Source: Microlunatus speluncae (GTDB lineage Bacteria > Actinomycetota > Actinomycetes > Propionibacteriales > Propionibacteriaceae). Taken from it: a stretch of 64,000 nt of DNA. The notes beneath the pieces were generated by a model. The model was given only the letters and a program-made list of their open reading frames with translations. It was not told the DNA's origin and searched no databases. This document shows positions 52,438 to 61,503 of the stretch, in pieces (positions within the stretch are counted from its first letter, which is position 1; every line of letters begins with the position of its first letter). Location: assembly GCF_009299835.1 (NCBI RefSeq), contig NZ_VKCZ01000018.1, positions 114,930-178,929 on the forward strand, read 5' to 3'. The position numbers were made by a program, and so were the translations under genes.

Positions 52438-54033
52438 ATGATCATGAGCGAGTCACCGCTGAGCCGCCGGTCGTTGCTGGGGCTCGGGCTGACGGCCGGA
52501 GCCGCGGCCACTCTGGCGACCACCTCCTGCAACGGCTCCGGAACCGCCGAGGGGATGGCGGCCCGGACCGAGTTGCGGATCGGGGTCCAGTCGCTGCCGG
52601 GGACACTGGACGCCAACGGGTCGGTGTCCAACTCCGGCATCCAGGCCTACCACAACATCTACGACACGCTGATCGCGCGGGACACCAAGGCCGAGACTGC
52701 CTCGTTCAAGCCGGGGCTGGCCACGAAGTGGGAGCAGATCGAGGACCTGGTCTGGGAGTTCGAGCTCCGGGACGACGTCACGTTCCACGACGGCAGCCCG
52801 TTCACCGCCGCGGACGTCGCCTACTCGATGAACCGGGTGATCAAGAAGGAGGACCCGAGCTACGCCACCGCGTACGCCTACCTGCTGGCCAACATCACCG
52901 AGTTCACCGCGGTGGACGAGCACACGGTGCGGGCCACCACCAAGCGGCCGGAACCGCTGCTGGAGCATCTGCTGTCGGATCCCAACTCCGGGATCTCGGC
53001 GAAGAAGTACACCACCGAGGTCGGCCTGGACGCGGCGTCCAACAAGCCGGTGGCGACCGGGCCGTACCAGGTGGTCGAGTACACCCCGGACGTGTCGTTG
53101 ATCTTGGAGGCGGTGCCCGATCACTGGTCCGGGAAGCCTCCGTACACCAAGATCACGTACCTGTCGATCCCGGAGATCGCGTCCCGGATCACCGCGCTGA
53201 AGAACGACGAGGTCGACTTCATCACCAACATCCCGCCGGACCAGGAGACATTGCTGGCCGGTGATCAGCGGATCAAGCTGGTCGGCGGCGTGCTCGAGCT
53301 CTATCACTTGTACCGGCTCAACATGTCCAACCCGGCGCTGACCGACCCGAAACTCCGGGCCGCGATGGACTACGCGATCGACCGCGACGCCATCGTCAGT
53401 TCGATCTGGAACGGCAAGGCCGAGGCCGCGACCTCGTATCAGTTCGACAGCTACGCCGACGCGCTGAAGTTCCCGGACCGTAAGGACATCGGCTTCGATC
53501 CGGAGCGGGCCAAGCAGTTGGTCGGCGAGTCCGGCTATGCCGGTGAGGTGATCGAGATCTACAACGACACCAACTACTACACCTATGCCGACCTGGTGGC
53601 TCAGGCCGTCGTGGACATGTGGGCCGATGTCGGTGTTACCGCCAAGCTGATCCAGGTCGACGACATCCCGGACGACGATCCCGGGCTGGAGATCAGGACC
53701 TGGTCCAATCCGCTCTACTATCCCGACCCGATGGGCATGATCGAACGTCACTGGGCGCCCGAGGGCGAGGCGGCGAACGTCAAGCACTTCGTCCCGACCG
53801 AGGCCTACACCGACGCCTTCAACCGGATGCGATACGGGCAGGACGAGGCGGAACGGAAGACGGCGCTGGGCGAGATCTTCGACTTCTACCGGGCCCAGAC
53901 TCCGTTCATCTACCTGTTCAAGCCGTACGAGTCGCTGGGCATGCGGGCCAACATCGACTACATCCAGTCGCCGAACCTGCGGCCGTACTGCCTCTCCTTC
54001 CGCAACGGCGACGTCGCCGAGACCTCGACCTGA
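52438..54033 (+). CDS. Family 5 extracellular solute-binding lipoprotein (Tat type)
   Basis: About 531 residues. The signal peptide combines a twin-arginine SRRSLLGLGL with a lipobox-like TTSC, suggesting Tat export and lipid anchoring. The mature protein is a dipeptide/nickel-type SBP (WEFELRDDVTFHDGSPFTAADVAYSMNRVI; VATGPYQVVEYTPD; AMDYAIDRDAIV). ATG 52444 is an equally good start. It feeds the permeases that follow and lies in one run with phnA and an aldehyde dehydrogenase, so a phosphonate-bearing ligand is proposed. Confidence 0.88.
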   Translation: MIMSESPLSRRSLLGLGLTAGAAATLATTSCNGSGTAEGMAARTELRIGVQSLPGTLDANGSVSNSGIQAYHNIYDTLIARDTKAETASFKPGLATKWEQIEDLVWEFELRDDVTFHDGSPFTAADVAYSMNRVIKKEDPSYATAYAYLLANITEFTAVDEHTVRATTKRPEPLLEHLLSDPNSGISAKKYTTEVGLDAASNKPVATGPYQVVEYTPDVSLILEAVPDHWSGKPPYTKITYLSIPEIASRITALKNDEVDFITNIPPDQETLLAGDQRIKLVGGVLELYHLYRLNMSNPALTDPKLRAAMDYAIDRDAIVSSIWNGKAEAATSYQFDSYADALKFPDRKDIGFDPERAKQLVGESGYAGEVIEIYNDTNYYTYADLVAQAVVDMWADVGVTAKLIQVDDIPDDDPGLEIRTWSNPLYYPDPMGMIERHWAPEGEAANVKHFVPTEAYTDAFNRMRYGQDEAERKTALGEIFDFYRAQTPFIYLFKPYESLGMRANIDYIQSPNLRPYCLSFRNGDVAETST

Positions 54034-54069
54034 TCGGGTGTTCATGATCGGGCTGTTCATGATCGGGAT
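54031..54069 (+). repeat. Short tandem TGATCGGG repeat before permease gene
   Basis: TGATCGGGTGTTCA, TGATCGGGCTGTTCA and TGATCGGGAT follow one another from the SBP stop codon to the permease start. Each contains or creates an ATG/stop, giving several possible short starts. Confidence 0.6.
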
Positions 54070-54075
54070 GGACGG

Positions 54076-55005
54076 GTGCTGAGGTTCCTGGGTTCGCGCG
54101 CGCTGGTCAGCGCGATCACGGCGCTGCTGGTGCTGATCTTCGTCTTCCTCGCCGCCCGGGCGACTGGCAATCCGTTCGATCTGATGTATCCGGACGGTCT
54201 CGAGCCGGGTCAGCTGGACCAGTACAACGCCAAGTACGGGCTGGACCGCAGCTATCCGGAGCAGTTCCTGCTCTATCTACGCAACGCGTTCGGCGGGGAC
54301 TTCGGGATGAGCCTGGTCGAACGCCGGCCGGTGACCGACGTCTTCTTCCCGCGGCTGGCCGAGACCCTGAAGCTCGGGGTGTTCTCGCTGATCTTCAGCG
54401 TGGTCGTCGGGGTCGGGGTCGGGATGGTGCTCGCCCTCTACCCGCGGCTGCGGCTGGTCCGGGCCCTGAGCCACGTGATGTCGGTGCTCTACGCGGTGCC
54501 CGGCTTCGTCCTCTCGCTGGTGATGATCCTGACCTTCGGCTTCGTGCTGAACGCGCTGCCGACCCAGGGCGCGACCACTCCCGCGCACTACGTGATGCCG
54601 GTGATCTGCCTGTCGATCGGCTCGATCGTGTCGCTGTCGCGCTACGTCGACAACAGCATGCGAGAAACCCTGCACCAGGACTTCGTGGTCACCGCGATCA
54701 GCCGGGGCACCGGTCGCCGCGCGGTGGTCTGGGGGCACGTGTTCCCCAACACCGGGGTCCCGGTGATCACCCAGATCGGCATGATCGTCGTCGACATCCT
54801 GTCCGGCACGATGGTGATCGAGACGATCTTCTCCTGGCCCGGAATGGGCACCCTGCTGGTCGACTCGGTGATCAACCGGGACTTCCCGGTGATCCAGTTC
54901 TCGGTGGTCACCGTTTCGTTGATCGTGATCACGATCAACTACCTGCTGGACATCGGCTATCTGATCATCGATCCACGGATCGGCCGGACCCGGGGGATCG
55001 CATGA
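54076..55005 (+). CDS. ABC transporter permease (DppB type)
   Basis: A 309-residue six-helix permease with GTG start. Typical features are the first-helix segment LVFIFLAARATGNPF (usually PGDP; here GNPF), the large outside loop YGLDRSYPEQFLLYLRNAFGGDFGMSL, and the EAA loop RETLHQDFVVTAISRGTGRRAVVWGHVFPN. Second gene of the transporter; next start overlaps by 4 bp. Confidence 0.9.
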   Translation: MLRFLGSRALVSAITALLVLIFVFLAARATGNPFDLMYPDGLEPGQLDQYNAKYGLDRSYPEQFLLYLRNAFGGDFGMSLVERRPVTDVFFPRLAETLKLGVFSLIFSVVVGVGVGMVLALYPRLRLVRALSHVMSVLYAVPGFVLSLVMILTFGFVLNALPTQGATTPAHYVMPVICLSIGSIVSLSRYVDNSMRETLHQDFVVTAISRGTGRRAVVWGHVFPNTGVPVITQIGMIVVDILSGTMVIETIFSWPGMGTLLVDSVINRDFPVIQFSVVTVSLIVITINYLLDIGYLIIDPRIGRTRGIA

Positions 55006-55832
55006 TCGGCTCGATGAGCGGCTGGACCCGGTTCTGTGCCGTCGCGTTGGCCGTCGTGATCGTCGCCGCCCTGCTGGCCGATCTGCTGTCGCCGTTCGAT
55101 CCGGACCGGACCCTGTTGACCAGCCGGAACGCGCTGCCGATCTTCCTCGACCCCGGCTCGGCCAACCTGTTGGGCGCCGACGCCCTCGGCCGGGACACCC
55201 TGACCCGGGTGCTGCACGGGACGCGGACCAGCCTGCTGATCGCGGCGGTCGGCCTGATCGTCGGCAGCCTGGTCGGGCTCACCCTCGGGCTGACCGCCGG
55301 CTTCTTCGGCGGCGTCTGGGACCGGATCGTGATGCTCGCGGTGAACTTCCAGCAGTCGGTGCCGCTGACCCTGCTGATCCTGGTCGGGCTGGTCATGTTC
55401 GGCCGCGGCATCGGCGTCCTGATGATCTTCATCGGGCTGGCCCGCTGGGAGACCTACGCCCGGGTGATCCGCGGGCTGGTGCTGAGCGCGCGGGAGCAGC
55501 CGTTCGTCGACGCGGCCCGCTCGTACGGCGCACCGTCGCTGCGGATCATCCTGCGCCACGTGCTGCCGAACACGGTGTCCTACTACATCGTGCTGATGGT
55601 GCTCAGCTTTCCGCCGGTGATGTTGCTCGAGTCGGCGTTGTCGTTCATCGGCATCGGGGTGCAGCCGCCGACCGCGACGCTGGGCCAGATGATCGGGGAG
55701 GGCCGGACCTATCTGGCGACGAACCCGTGGTCGTCGATGGTGCCGAGCGCGGTGCTGGTGCTGATGGCCTACTGCGTCCACGTGATCGGCGAGTGGCTCC
55801 GGTCGCGGGTCCAGCTTCGGTTCGCGGATTAG
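55002..55832 (+). CDS. ABC transporter permease (DppC type)
   Basis: A 276-residue permease with N-terminal helix, the DppC motif NLLGADALGRDTLTRVLHGTRTSLL, and EAA loop EQPFVDAARSYGAPSLRIILRHVLPN. It pairs with the DppB-type subunit to form the channel. ATGA overlap with the upstream gene. Confidence 0.9.
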   Translation: MIGSMSGWTRFCAVALAVVIVAALLADLLSPFDPDRTLLTSRNALPIFLDPGSANLLGADALGRDTLTRVLHGTRTSLLIAAVGLIVGSLVGLTLGLTAGFFGGVWDRIVMLAVNFQQSVPLTLLILVGLVMFGRGIGVLMIFIGLARWETYARVIRGLVLSAREQPFVDAARSYGAPSLRIILRHVLPNTVSYYIVLMVLSFPPVMLLESALSFIGIGVQPPTATLGQMIGEGRTYLATNPWSSMVPSAVLVLMAYCVHVIGEWLRSRVQLRFAD

Positions 55833-55841
55833 GTGATCACG

Positions 55842-56828
55842 ATGAGCCTCTCGGTCTCCGACCTGACGATCACGGTCCGCGGTGACGGGCCCGACCGGAC
55901 CCTGGTCAGCGGGCTGTCGATCACGGTCGAGGAGTCGCGGACGCTGGCGATCGTCGGCGAGTCGGGCAGCGGGAAGTCGATCACCGCGCTGAGCATCCTC
56001 GGCCTGCTCACCTCCTGGCACGCGGCCTCGGCCTTCACGGTCAGCGGGACACTCCGGATCGGACCGGCCGATCCGGCGACGGCCGGACCGCGCCACGAAC
56101 TGGACCTGGCGTCCGCCCGGGACACCGACTTCGACGCGCTGCGGGGGAGTGCGGTGTCGATCATCTTCCAGGACCCGTGGACCGCGCTGAACCCGATCCG
56201 GACGGTGGGCCGGCAGTTGATCGAGTCGGTCCGGGCGCACCAGCAGGTCGCCGCGGCGGAGGCCCGGTCCCGGTCCCTGGACCTGCTGGAGCGGGTCGGC
56301 ATCCACCGACCCGTCGAGCGCTTCGGCAGCTATCCGCATCAGCTGTCCGGCGGGCAGCTGCAGCGGATCATGATCGCCATGGCGCTGGCCGGGCGGCCCC
56401 GGTTCCTGATCGCCGACGAACCGACCACGGCGCTGGACGTGACCGTGCAGCGGGGCATCCTCCGACTGCTGGACGAGCTGCGATCCGACGGGCTCGGGGT
56501 GCTGTTGATCACTCACGATCTGAGCGTGGTCGCCACCCACTCCGACCGGATCGCGGTGATGTACGACGGATCGATCGTCGAGTCCGGCCGGTCCCGGTCG
56601 GTGATCGCGGACCCGCGGCATCCGTACACCCGGTTGTTGATCAGTTCGGTGCCGACGCTGAGCGTGGCTCCCGGCAGTCGGCTGATCACCAAGGCGGATG
56701 TGTTGGCCGGTCGGGAGCTCGACCCGCGGATCGGCCGGTTCGACCCGGAGCAGCGCGAGCACGCCGAGCTCGTCCGGGTCGCCGATGATCACCTGGTCTC
56801 CCGCCGTTTCGTGGCCGGGCTGCGATGA
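55842..56828 (+). CDS. ABC transporter ATP-binding protein (DppD type)
   Basis: A 328-residue ATPase with Walker A GESGSGKS (about 39-46), Q-loop IIFQDPWTALNP, signature LSGGQLQR, Walker B FLIADEPTTALD and H-loop ITHD. The C-terminus lacks the Cys-rich Fe-S motif seen in the other Dpp-type ATPases of this window. ATG 55842 has AGGTGA upstream; GTG 55833 overlaps that site. Confidence 0.9.
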   Translation: MSLSVSDLTITVRGDGPDRTLVSGLSITVEESRTLAIVGESGSGKSITALSILGLLTSWHAASAFTVSGTLRIGPADPATAGPRHELDLASARDTDFDALRGSAVSIIFQDPWTALNPIRTVGRQLIESVRAHQQVAAAEARSRSLDLLERVGIHRPVERFGSYPHQLSGGQLQRIMIAMALAGRPRFLIADEPTTALDVTVQRGILRLLDELRSDGLGVLLITHDLSVVATHSDRIAVMYDGSIVESGRSRSVIADPRHPYTRLLISSVPTLSVAPGSRLITKADVLAGRELDPRIGRFDPEQREHAELVRVADDHLVSRRFVAGLR

Positions 56829-57622
56829 GCGGGCCGGCGGATCCGCTGCTGGAGCTGCGGGAGGTGACGATCTCGTACCGGCTCGGGTCAAACCTGCTCC
56901 GCGGCGGGTCGCGGCAGCGCGACGTGGTCCGCGACGTCTCGCTGGCGGTCGGCCGGAACCAGATCTTCGGCCTGGTCGGCGAGTCCGGCTCGGGGAAGAC
57001 CACGATCGCCCGCGCGGTGCTCGGACTGGCCGCGGTCCGCCGCGGCTCGGTGATCTTCGACGGCCGGGAGCTGGTCGGCCGAGGCGGCGTGGTCAGGAAC
57101 GAGCCGAGGATCCAGATGGTCTTCCAGGACCCGAACAACTCCCTCGATCCGTCGATGACGGTCCGGCAGATCCTGGCCGAGCCGATGATCATCTCGCGGA
57201 TCGTGCCCCGGTCCGGGATCGAGGAGTTCAGCGCCGAATTGTTGGCCACGATGGACCTGCCGCCGGATGCGCTCGGCCGGCGTCCGTACCAGCTGTCGGG
57301 CGGTCAGCGACAGCGAGTCGGCCTGGCCCGGGCGTTGGCGACGAAACCGGCCTTGATCGTCGCAGACGAGTGCACGTCGGCGTTGGACGTCACCGTGCAG
57401 GCGCACGTGCTCAATCTGATGATGGGCCTGAAGGAATCGGCCGGGGTCTCGTTCCTGTTCATCTCGCACAACCTCGGCGTGATCCGGCACGTGGCCGATC
57501 AAGTTGCGGTGATGCAGGACGGCGTGATCGTCGAGGCGGCCCCGGCCGCCGAACTGTTCTCGGCCCCGCGGCACCGCTACACCCAAGAGTTGCTCGACTC
57601 GGTGCCGAGTTTCGGCCAGTGA
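56825..57622 (+). CDS. ABC transporter ATP-binding protein (DppF type)
   Basis: A 265-residue ATPase with Walker A GESGSGKTT, Q-loop MVFQDPNNSLDPS, signature LSGGQRQR, Walker B LIVADECTSALD (Cys in place of the usual Pro) and ISHN in place of the common THD switch. It ends shortly after RHRYTQELLDSVP, without the C-terminal Cys-rich extension. Completes a five-gene importer directly upstream of phnA (25-bp gap). Confidence 0.9.
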   Translation: MSGPADPLLELREVTISYRLGSNLLRGGSRQRDVVRDVSLAVGRNQIFGLVGESGSGKTTIARAVLGLAAVRRGSVIFDGRELVGRGGVVRNEPRIQMVFQDPNNSLDPSMTVRQILAEPMIISRIVPRSGIEEFSAELLATMDLPPDALGRRPYQLSGGQRQRVGLARALATKPALIVADECTSALDVTVQAHVLNLMMGLKESAGVSFLFISHNLGVIRHVADQVAVMQDGVIVEAAPAAELFSAPRHRYTQELLDSVPSFGQ

Positions 57623-57647
57623 CCGTACGCGAACAAGGAGAACGTCC

Positions 57648-58967
57648 ATGACACGGCAGCCCTTCACCGTCAACGGCAGGGAATACCGGCCGCCGGCCGA
57701 ACCGGTGATCGTGATCTGCATCGACGGCAGCGAGCCCGCCTACCACGAGCTGGCGCTGGCCGCCGGCCGGATGCCCTGGCTGGCGAAAGCAAGCCCGGAC
57801 GGGTTCAGCGACTGGCCGGCGCACAGCGCGATGCCGGCGTTGACCAATCCCAACAACGTGTCGATCGCGACCGGCCGGCCGCCGCGTGATCACGGGATCA
57901 GCGGCAACTACATCCTCGACCCGGACTCCGGGGAGGAGGTGTTGATGAACGACAAGGCCTTCCTGCGGATCCCGACGATCTTCGCCGCCGCGACGGCCGC
58001 CGGCCACGACGTCGCCGTCGTCACCGCCAAGGACAAGCTGCGCCGGCTGCTCGGCGCCGGCCTGGTCGAGTCGGGGCCCGCGCTGGACGGCGGCGCGACG
58101 TTCGTCGAGCCGACCCGGCGCGGGATCTGCTTCTCGGCCGAGAAGGCGGACCAGGCGACGGTCGCGGACAACGGCATCGGCGATGTCCTGGTCTACGTGG
58201 GCCGGCCGGTGCCGCCGGTCTATTCGGCCGACCTGAGCGAGTTCGTCCTGGCCGCCGGGGTGAAGTTGCTCGACGACCGCCGGCCGGACCTGATGTTCCT
58301 GTCACTGACCGACTACATCCAGCACAAGCACGCGCCCGGAACGGCGGTGGCGAACGACTTCTACGCCATGATCGACAACTACGCCGGCCAGCTGGACGCG
58401 CTCGGTGCGGTAGTGGTGATCACCGCCGATCACGGGATGAGCGCCAAGAGCGACCCGGTCGGCCGGCCGCGGGTGATCTACGTCGAGGAGGAGACCAACC
58501 GACTGCTCGCCACCGGTGCGGCCCGGGTGATCCTGCCGATCACCGATCCGTACACCGTGCATCACGGCGCGCTCGGCTCGTTCGCCAGCGTCTACCTGCC
58601 GGCCGGGGCCGATCCGGCCGTCGTCGGCAGCGCGCTGGCCCGGTTCGAGGGCGTCCAGGCCGTGCACACCCGCGCCGACGCGGCCGACCGGTACGCGTTG
58701 CCGGCCGACCGGATCGGCGACCTGGTGGTGCTGGCCGACAAGGGGTACGCCCTCGGCCGCTACCCGGCCTGGCACGACCTCGGTCAGCTCGACGCGCCGC
58801 TGCGATCACACGGTGCGCTGGGGGAGCTCAACATCCCGTTCTTGATCAACCGCCGCCTGGACCGGCCGGATGATCTTGATCAGGACATCGCCGAACCGGC
58901 CTGCGTGCACAACTACGACGCGTTCTGGGTCGCCACCACCGGCCTCACCGGAGGCCGGAATGACTGA
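57648..58967 (+). CDS. phnA: Phosphonoacetate hydrolase
   Basis: A 439-residue zinc hydrolase of the alkaline phosphatase superfamily that cleaves the C-P bond of phosphonoacetate to acetate and phosphate. Recognised by VNGREYRPPAEPVIVICIDGSEPAYHE, the nucleophile region MPALTNPNNVSIATG (Thr), SGNYILDPDSGEEVLMND, VVTAKDKLRRLLG, CFSAEKADQAT, and metal ligands in LTDYIQHKHAP, TADHGM and VHHGALGSF. AAGGAGAA precedes the ATG. The neighbouring aldehyde dehydrogenase and LysR gene match the known PhnA-PhnY-PhnR set. Confidence 0.9.
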   Translation: MTRQPFTVNGREYRPPAEPVIVICIDGSEPAYHELALAAGRMPWLAKASPDGFSDWPAHSAMPALTNPNNVSIATGRPPRDHGISGNYILDPDSGEEVLMNDKAFLRIPTIFAAATAAGHDVAVVTAKDKLRRLLGAGLVESGPALDGGATFVEPTRRGICFSAEKADQATVADNGIGDVLVYVGRPVPPVYSADLSEFVLAAGVKLLDDRRPDLMFLSLTDYIQHKHAPGTAVANDFYAMIDNYAGQLDALGAVVVITADHGMSAKSDPVGRPRVIYVEEETNRLLATGAARVILPITDPYTVHHGALGSFASVYLPAGADPAVVGSALARFEGVQAVHTRADAADRYALPADRIGDLVVLADKGYALGRYPAWHDLGQLDAPLRSHGALGELNIPFLINRRLDRPDDLDQDIAEPACVHNYDAFWVATTGLTGGRND

Positions 58968-60426
58968 ACCCATCCCGGACCGGCTCCGGCACAACTTCGT
59001 CGCCGGTGCCTGGGCGACGGCGACCGGCAGCCGCACCAACGTCAATCCGGCCGATCTCGCCGATCCGCTGGGCGAGTTCGCCGAATCGACCGCCGCCGAG
59101 GCGACCGCGGCGATCGACGCGGCGTGGGCGGCGCGGACCGGCTGGGAGGCGGTGGGTCCGATCGAGCGGGCCGCGATCGTGCGGCGGGCGGCCCGGTTGA
59201 TCGAGGCCGAGGCCGAGACCTTCGCGGCGGCGATCACCCGGGAGCAGGGCAAGCGGCTCGGCGACGCTCGGGGCGAGGTCGAGCGGGCGCTGGCGATCAT
59301 GGAGTTCATCGCCGGTGAGGGACGCCGGCTGAACGGGATCACCACGCCGGCCGAGGAACCACGCACGCTGGCGCTGACGTTCCGGCGGCCGATCGGCGTG
59401 GTCGGGCTGATCACGCCGTGGAACTTCCCGCTGGCCATCCCGGTCTGGAAGGTGGCACCGGCCCTGGTCGCCGGGTGCACCGCGGTGCTGAAACCGTCGC
59501 CGCTGACCCCGCTGACCGCAGCGCTGCTGGTCGACGCGTTCGACCGGGCCGGAGTGCCCGCCGGGGTGCTCAACCTGGTGCAGGGTGATCGCGACCCGGG
59601 AGCCGCGCTGGTCGATGATCATCGGGTCGCCGGGATCTCGTTCACCGGCTCCTTGCCGGTCGGGCAGGCGATCAACACCGCCGGGGCCGAGCGGCTGCTC
59701 CGGACCCAACTCGAGCTCGGCGGCAAGAACGCGGTGATCGTGCTCGCCGACGCCGATCTCGACGCGGCCGCCACGGCGATCGTCCACGGCGCGTTCGGCC
59801 AGAGTGGGCAACGGTGCAGTGCCACCAGCCGGGTGATCGTCGACCGGTCGGTCAAGGAGGAGCTGCTGCGCCGGGTCGTCGACCGCGCCACCGGGCTGCG
59901 GGTCGGCCCGGGTGGCTCGGACGGGACCGACCTGGGCCCGGTGATCAACGACGTCCGCCGTGACGCCTGCCTGGACGCGGTCGACCGCGCCGTCACCGCC
60001 GGCGCGACCGTACGATGTGGCGGTGGCTCGGCCCGGGTGCAGCGGGACGGGCGGCCCGTCGACGGGTTCTACGTCGAGCCGACCGTGCTGAGCGAGGTCG
60101 ACCGGGACAGCGAGCTGGCGCAGGAGGAGATCTTCGGCCCGGTGCTCGCGGTGATCGACTGCGACGGCTTCGACCAGGCGGTGGAGATCTCGAACTCGGT
60201 CCGGTACGGGATGTCGGCGACGATCTTCACCACCGACCAGGCCGCGATGTTCCAGGCGCTGAACGTGCTCGACGCCGGGATGCTGCACGTCAACCGCCCG
60301 GGCGTCGGCGCCTATGCCCACCTGCCGCACCTGGGCGCCAAGGCCTCCCAACTGGGCGCCGCCGAGTGTTCCCCGGACACCTGGAACTTCTACACCGACC
60401 TCCGGACGGCCTGCATCCGCTACTGA
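58960..60426 (+). CDS. Aldehyde dehydrogenase, probable phosphonoacetaldehyde dehydrogenase (PhnY-like)
   Basis: A 488-residue NAD(P)-dependent ALDH with TPWNFPLAIPVWKVAPALVAG, LELGGKN (general-base Glu), and FGQSGQRCSATSR (catalytic Cys, about residue 286). It overlaps phnA by 8 bp. In known pathways PhnY oxidises phosphonoacetaldehyde to phosphonoacetate, the PhnA substrate; context makes this the best call, though sequence alone also fits ketoglutarate-semialdehyde-type ALDHs. No PhnW aminotransferase is seen in the window. A palindromic repeat follows the stop. Confidence 0.78.
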   Translation: MTEPIPDRLRHNFVAGAWATATGSRTNVNPADLADPLGEFAESTAAEATAAIDAAWAARTGWEAVGPIERAAIVRRAARLIEAEAETFAAAITREQGKRLGDARGEVERALAIMEFIAGEGRRLNGITTPAEEPRTLALTFRRPIGVVGLITPWNFPLAIPVWKVAPALVAGCTAVLKPSPLTPLTAALLVDAFDRAGVPAGVLNLVQGDRDPGAALVDDHRVAGISFTGSLPVGQAINTAGAERLLRTQLELGGKNAVIVLADADLDAAATAIVHGAFGQSGQRCSATSRVIVDRSVKEELLRRVVDRATGLRVGPGGSDGTDLGPVINDVRRDACLDAVDRAVTAGATVRCGGGSARVQRDGRPVDGFYVEPTVLSEVDRDSELAQEEIFGPVLAVIDCDGFDQAVEISNSVRYGMSATIFTTDQAAMFQALNVLDAGMLHVNRPGVGAYAHLPHLGAKASQLGAAECSPDTWNFYTDLRTACIRY

Positions 60427-60438
60427 CCGAGCCAACCT

Positions 60439-60496
60439 CACCGACTTGTCAGAACTGAGTTGTGCCATAGGGCTACTCAGTTCTGACAAGTCGGTG
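60439..60496. repeat. Palindromic repeat element, copy 2 (class A interior)
   Basis: Perfect arms of 21 bp (60439-60459 and 60476-60496; core CCGACTTGTCAGAACTGAG) with a 16-base interior that is itself partly paired. Lies between convergent stops (60426 and 60501) and may end transcription from both sides. Confidence 0.93.
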
Positions 60497-60500
60497 GGGG

Positions 60501-61373
60501 CTAGCCGCGGGCGGGCTCGGTGCGGGTGCCGAAGGGGAGGCCGACGAACTCCGGAGGCTGATCGGTCAGGCCGAGCACGTGGTGCACGTGGCCGGCGACG
60601 TCGGCCTGCTCCAAGATCAACGGCTCGTCGGTGGCCGGGACTCCGGTGCCGCTGGCGGCGATCCAGGCGGTCCGTTCGGCCGGATGATCGCCGCCGTGAC
60701 CGCCCTCGTCGATGTGGCCGTGATCGGTCGCGATGATGATCAACCAGTCCTCGTGATCGCGGGTCGGACGCTCGTCGACCGCGCGCAACAGTTGGTCCAG
60801 TCGGCGATCCGAGGCGTCGATGAACTCCCGGTAACGCTCGCCCACGCCCTCCCGGTGCCCGGCCGTGTCGACGCCGTGCTGATAGACGAAGGTGATCGAT
60901 CCCGGCTCCGACGCCAGCCCGGCGAGCTGCTCGGTGGCCCGGTCGGCGACCTGTTGATCACCGACATGCCAGTCGTCGGCGGTCGCCTTCTTGCCTCGCC
61001 TTCGGTCGGACAGGAAGCCGCCGCCGGCGAAGATCGGGCCGCCGCTGTGGCTGCTCACCAGCGGTTCCCAGTCGGCGCCGGCGAAGGTCTGCACCTCCGG
61101 GAACGCCCGGCCGGCCAGGGTGATGAAGTCCGGATACCGTCCAAGATCATGATCGGTCAGGTTGTTGTCGAAGATCCGGTGCGTCGGCGGCAGCACCCCG
61201 GAGACCATGGTCGACCAGCTCGGCCCGGAGATCGTCGGGCCCGAGGCGTTGACCTGCAGGTCCTGCAGGAATCCGTCCGCGGCGACCCGGTCCAGGGCCG
61301 GAGTCTGCTGCTCCAGCAGGGTGTCGTAGCGGACGCCGTCGATCCCGACGAAGAGGATGTGCGGTCTGGACAT
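60501..61373 (-). CDS. Alkaline phosphatase superfamily phosphodiesterase
   Basis: A 290-residue protein of the nucleotide pyrophosphatase/phosphodiesterase group: HILFVGIDGVRYDTL (metal Asp), nucleophile region GPTISGPSWSTMVSG, VYQHGVDTAGHREG (Asp/His), IATDHGHIDEGGHGG (Asp/His/His). ATG 61373 has GGGAGGCG upstream. No signal peptide. Next to the phosphonate cluster, it may hydrolyse phosphate or phosphonate esters before C-P cleavage (inference). Confidence 0.85.
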   Translation of the reverse strand: MSRPHILFVGIDGVRYDTLLEQQTPALDRVAADGFLQDLQVNASGPTISGPSWSTMVSGVLPPTHRIFDNNLTDHDLGRYPDFITLAGRAFPEVQTFAGADWEPLVSSHSGGPIFAGGGFLSDRRRGKKATADDWHVGDQQVADRATEQLAGLASEPGSITFVYQHGVDTAGHREGVGERYREFIDASDRRLDQLLRAVDERPTRDHEDWLIIIATDHGHIDEGGHGGDHPAERTAWIAASGTGVPATDEPLILEQADVAGHVHHVLGLTDQPPEFVGLPFGTRTEPARG

Positions 61374-61491
61374 CGAATCGCCTCCCAGCGACGTGATCAA
61401 GAGTGATCGTCGGTCACCGACCCTAACCCTGCCGGTACGGGCGCGGCGACGACAGTGATCAAAATCCCGATTCGCGGTCCTGATGTGCGGA

Positions 61492-61497
61492 TAACCT
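61492..61497 (+). promoter_or_regulatory. -10 box of leaderless FprA-like gene
   Basis: TAACCT ends 6 nt before the ATG at 61504. Confidence 0.45.
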
Positions 61498-61503
61498 GAC
61501 CCG

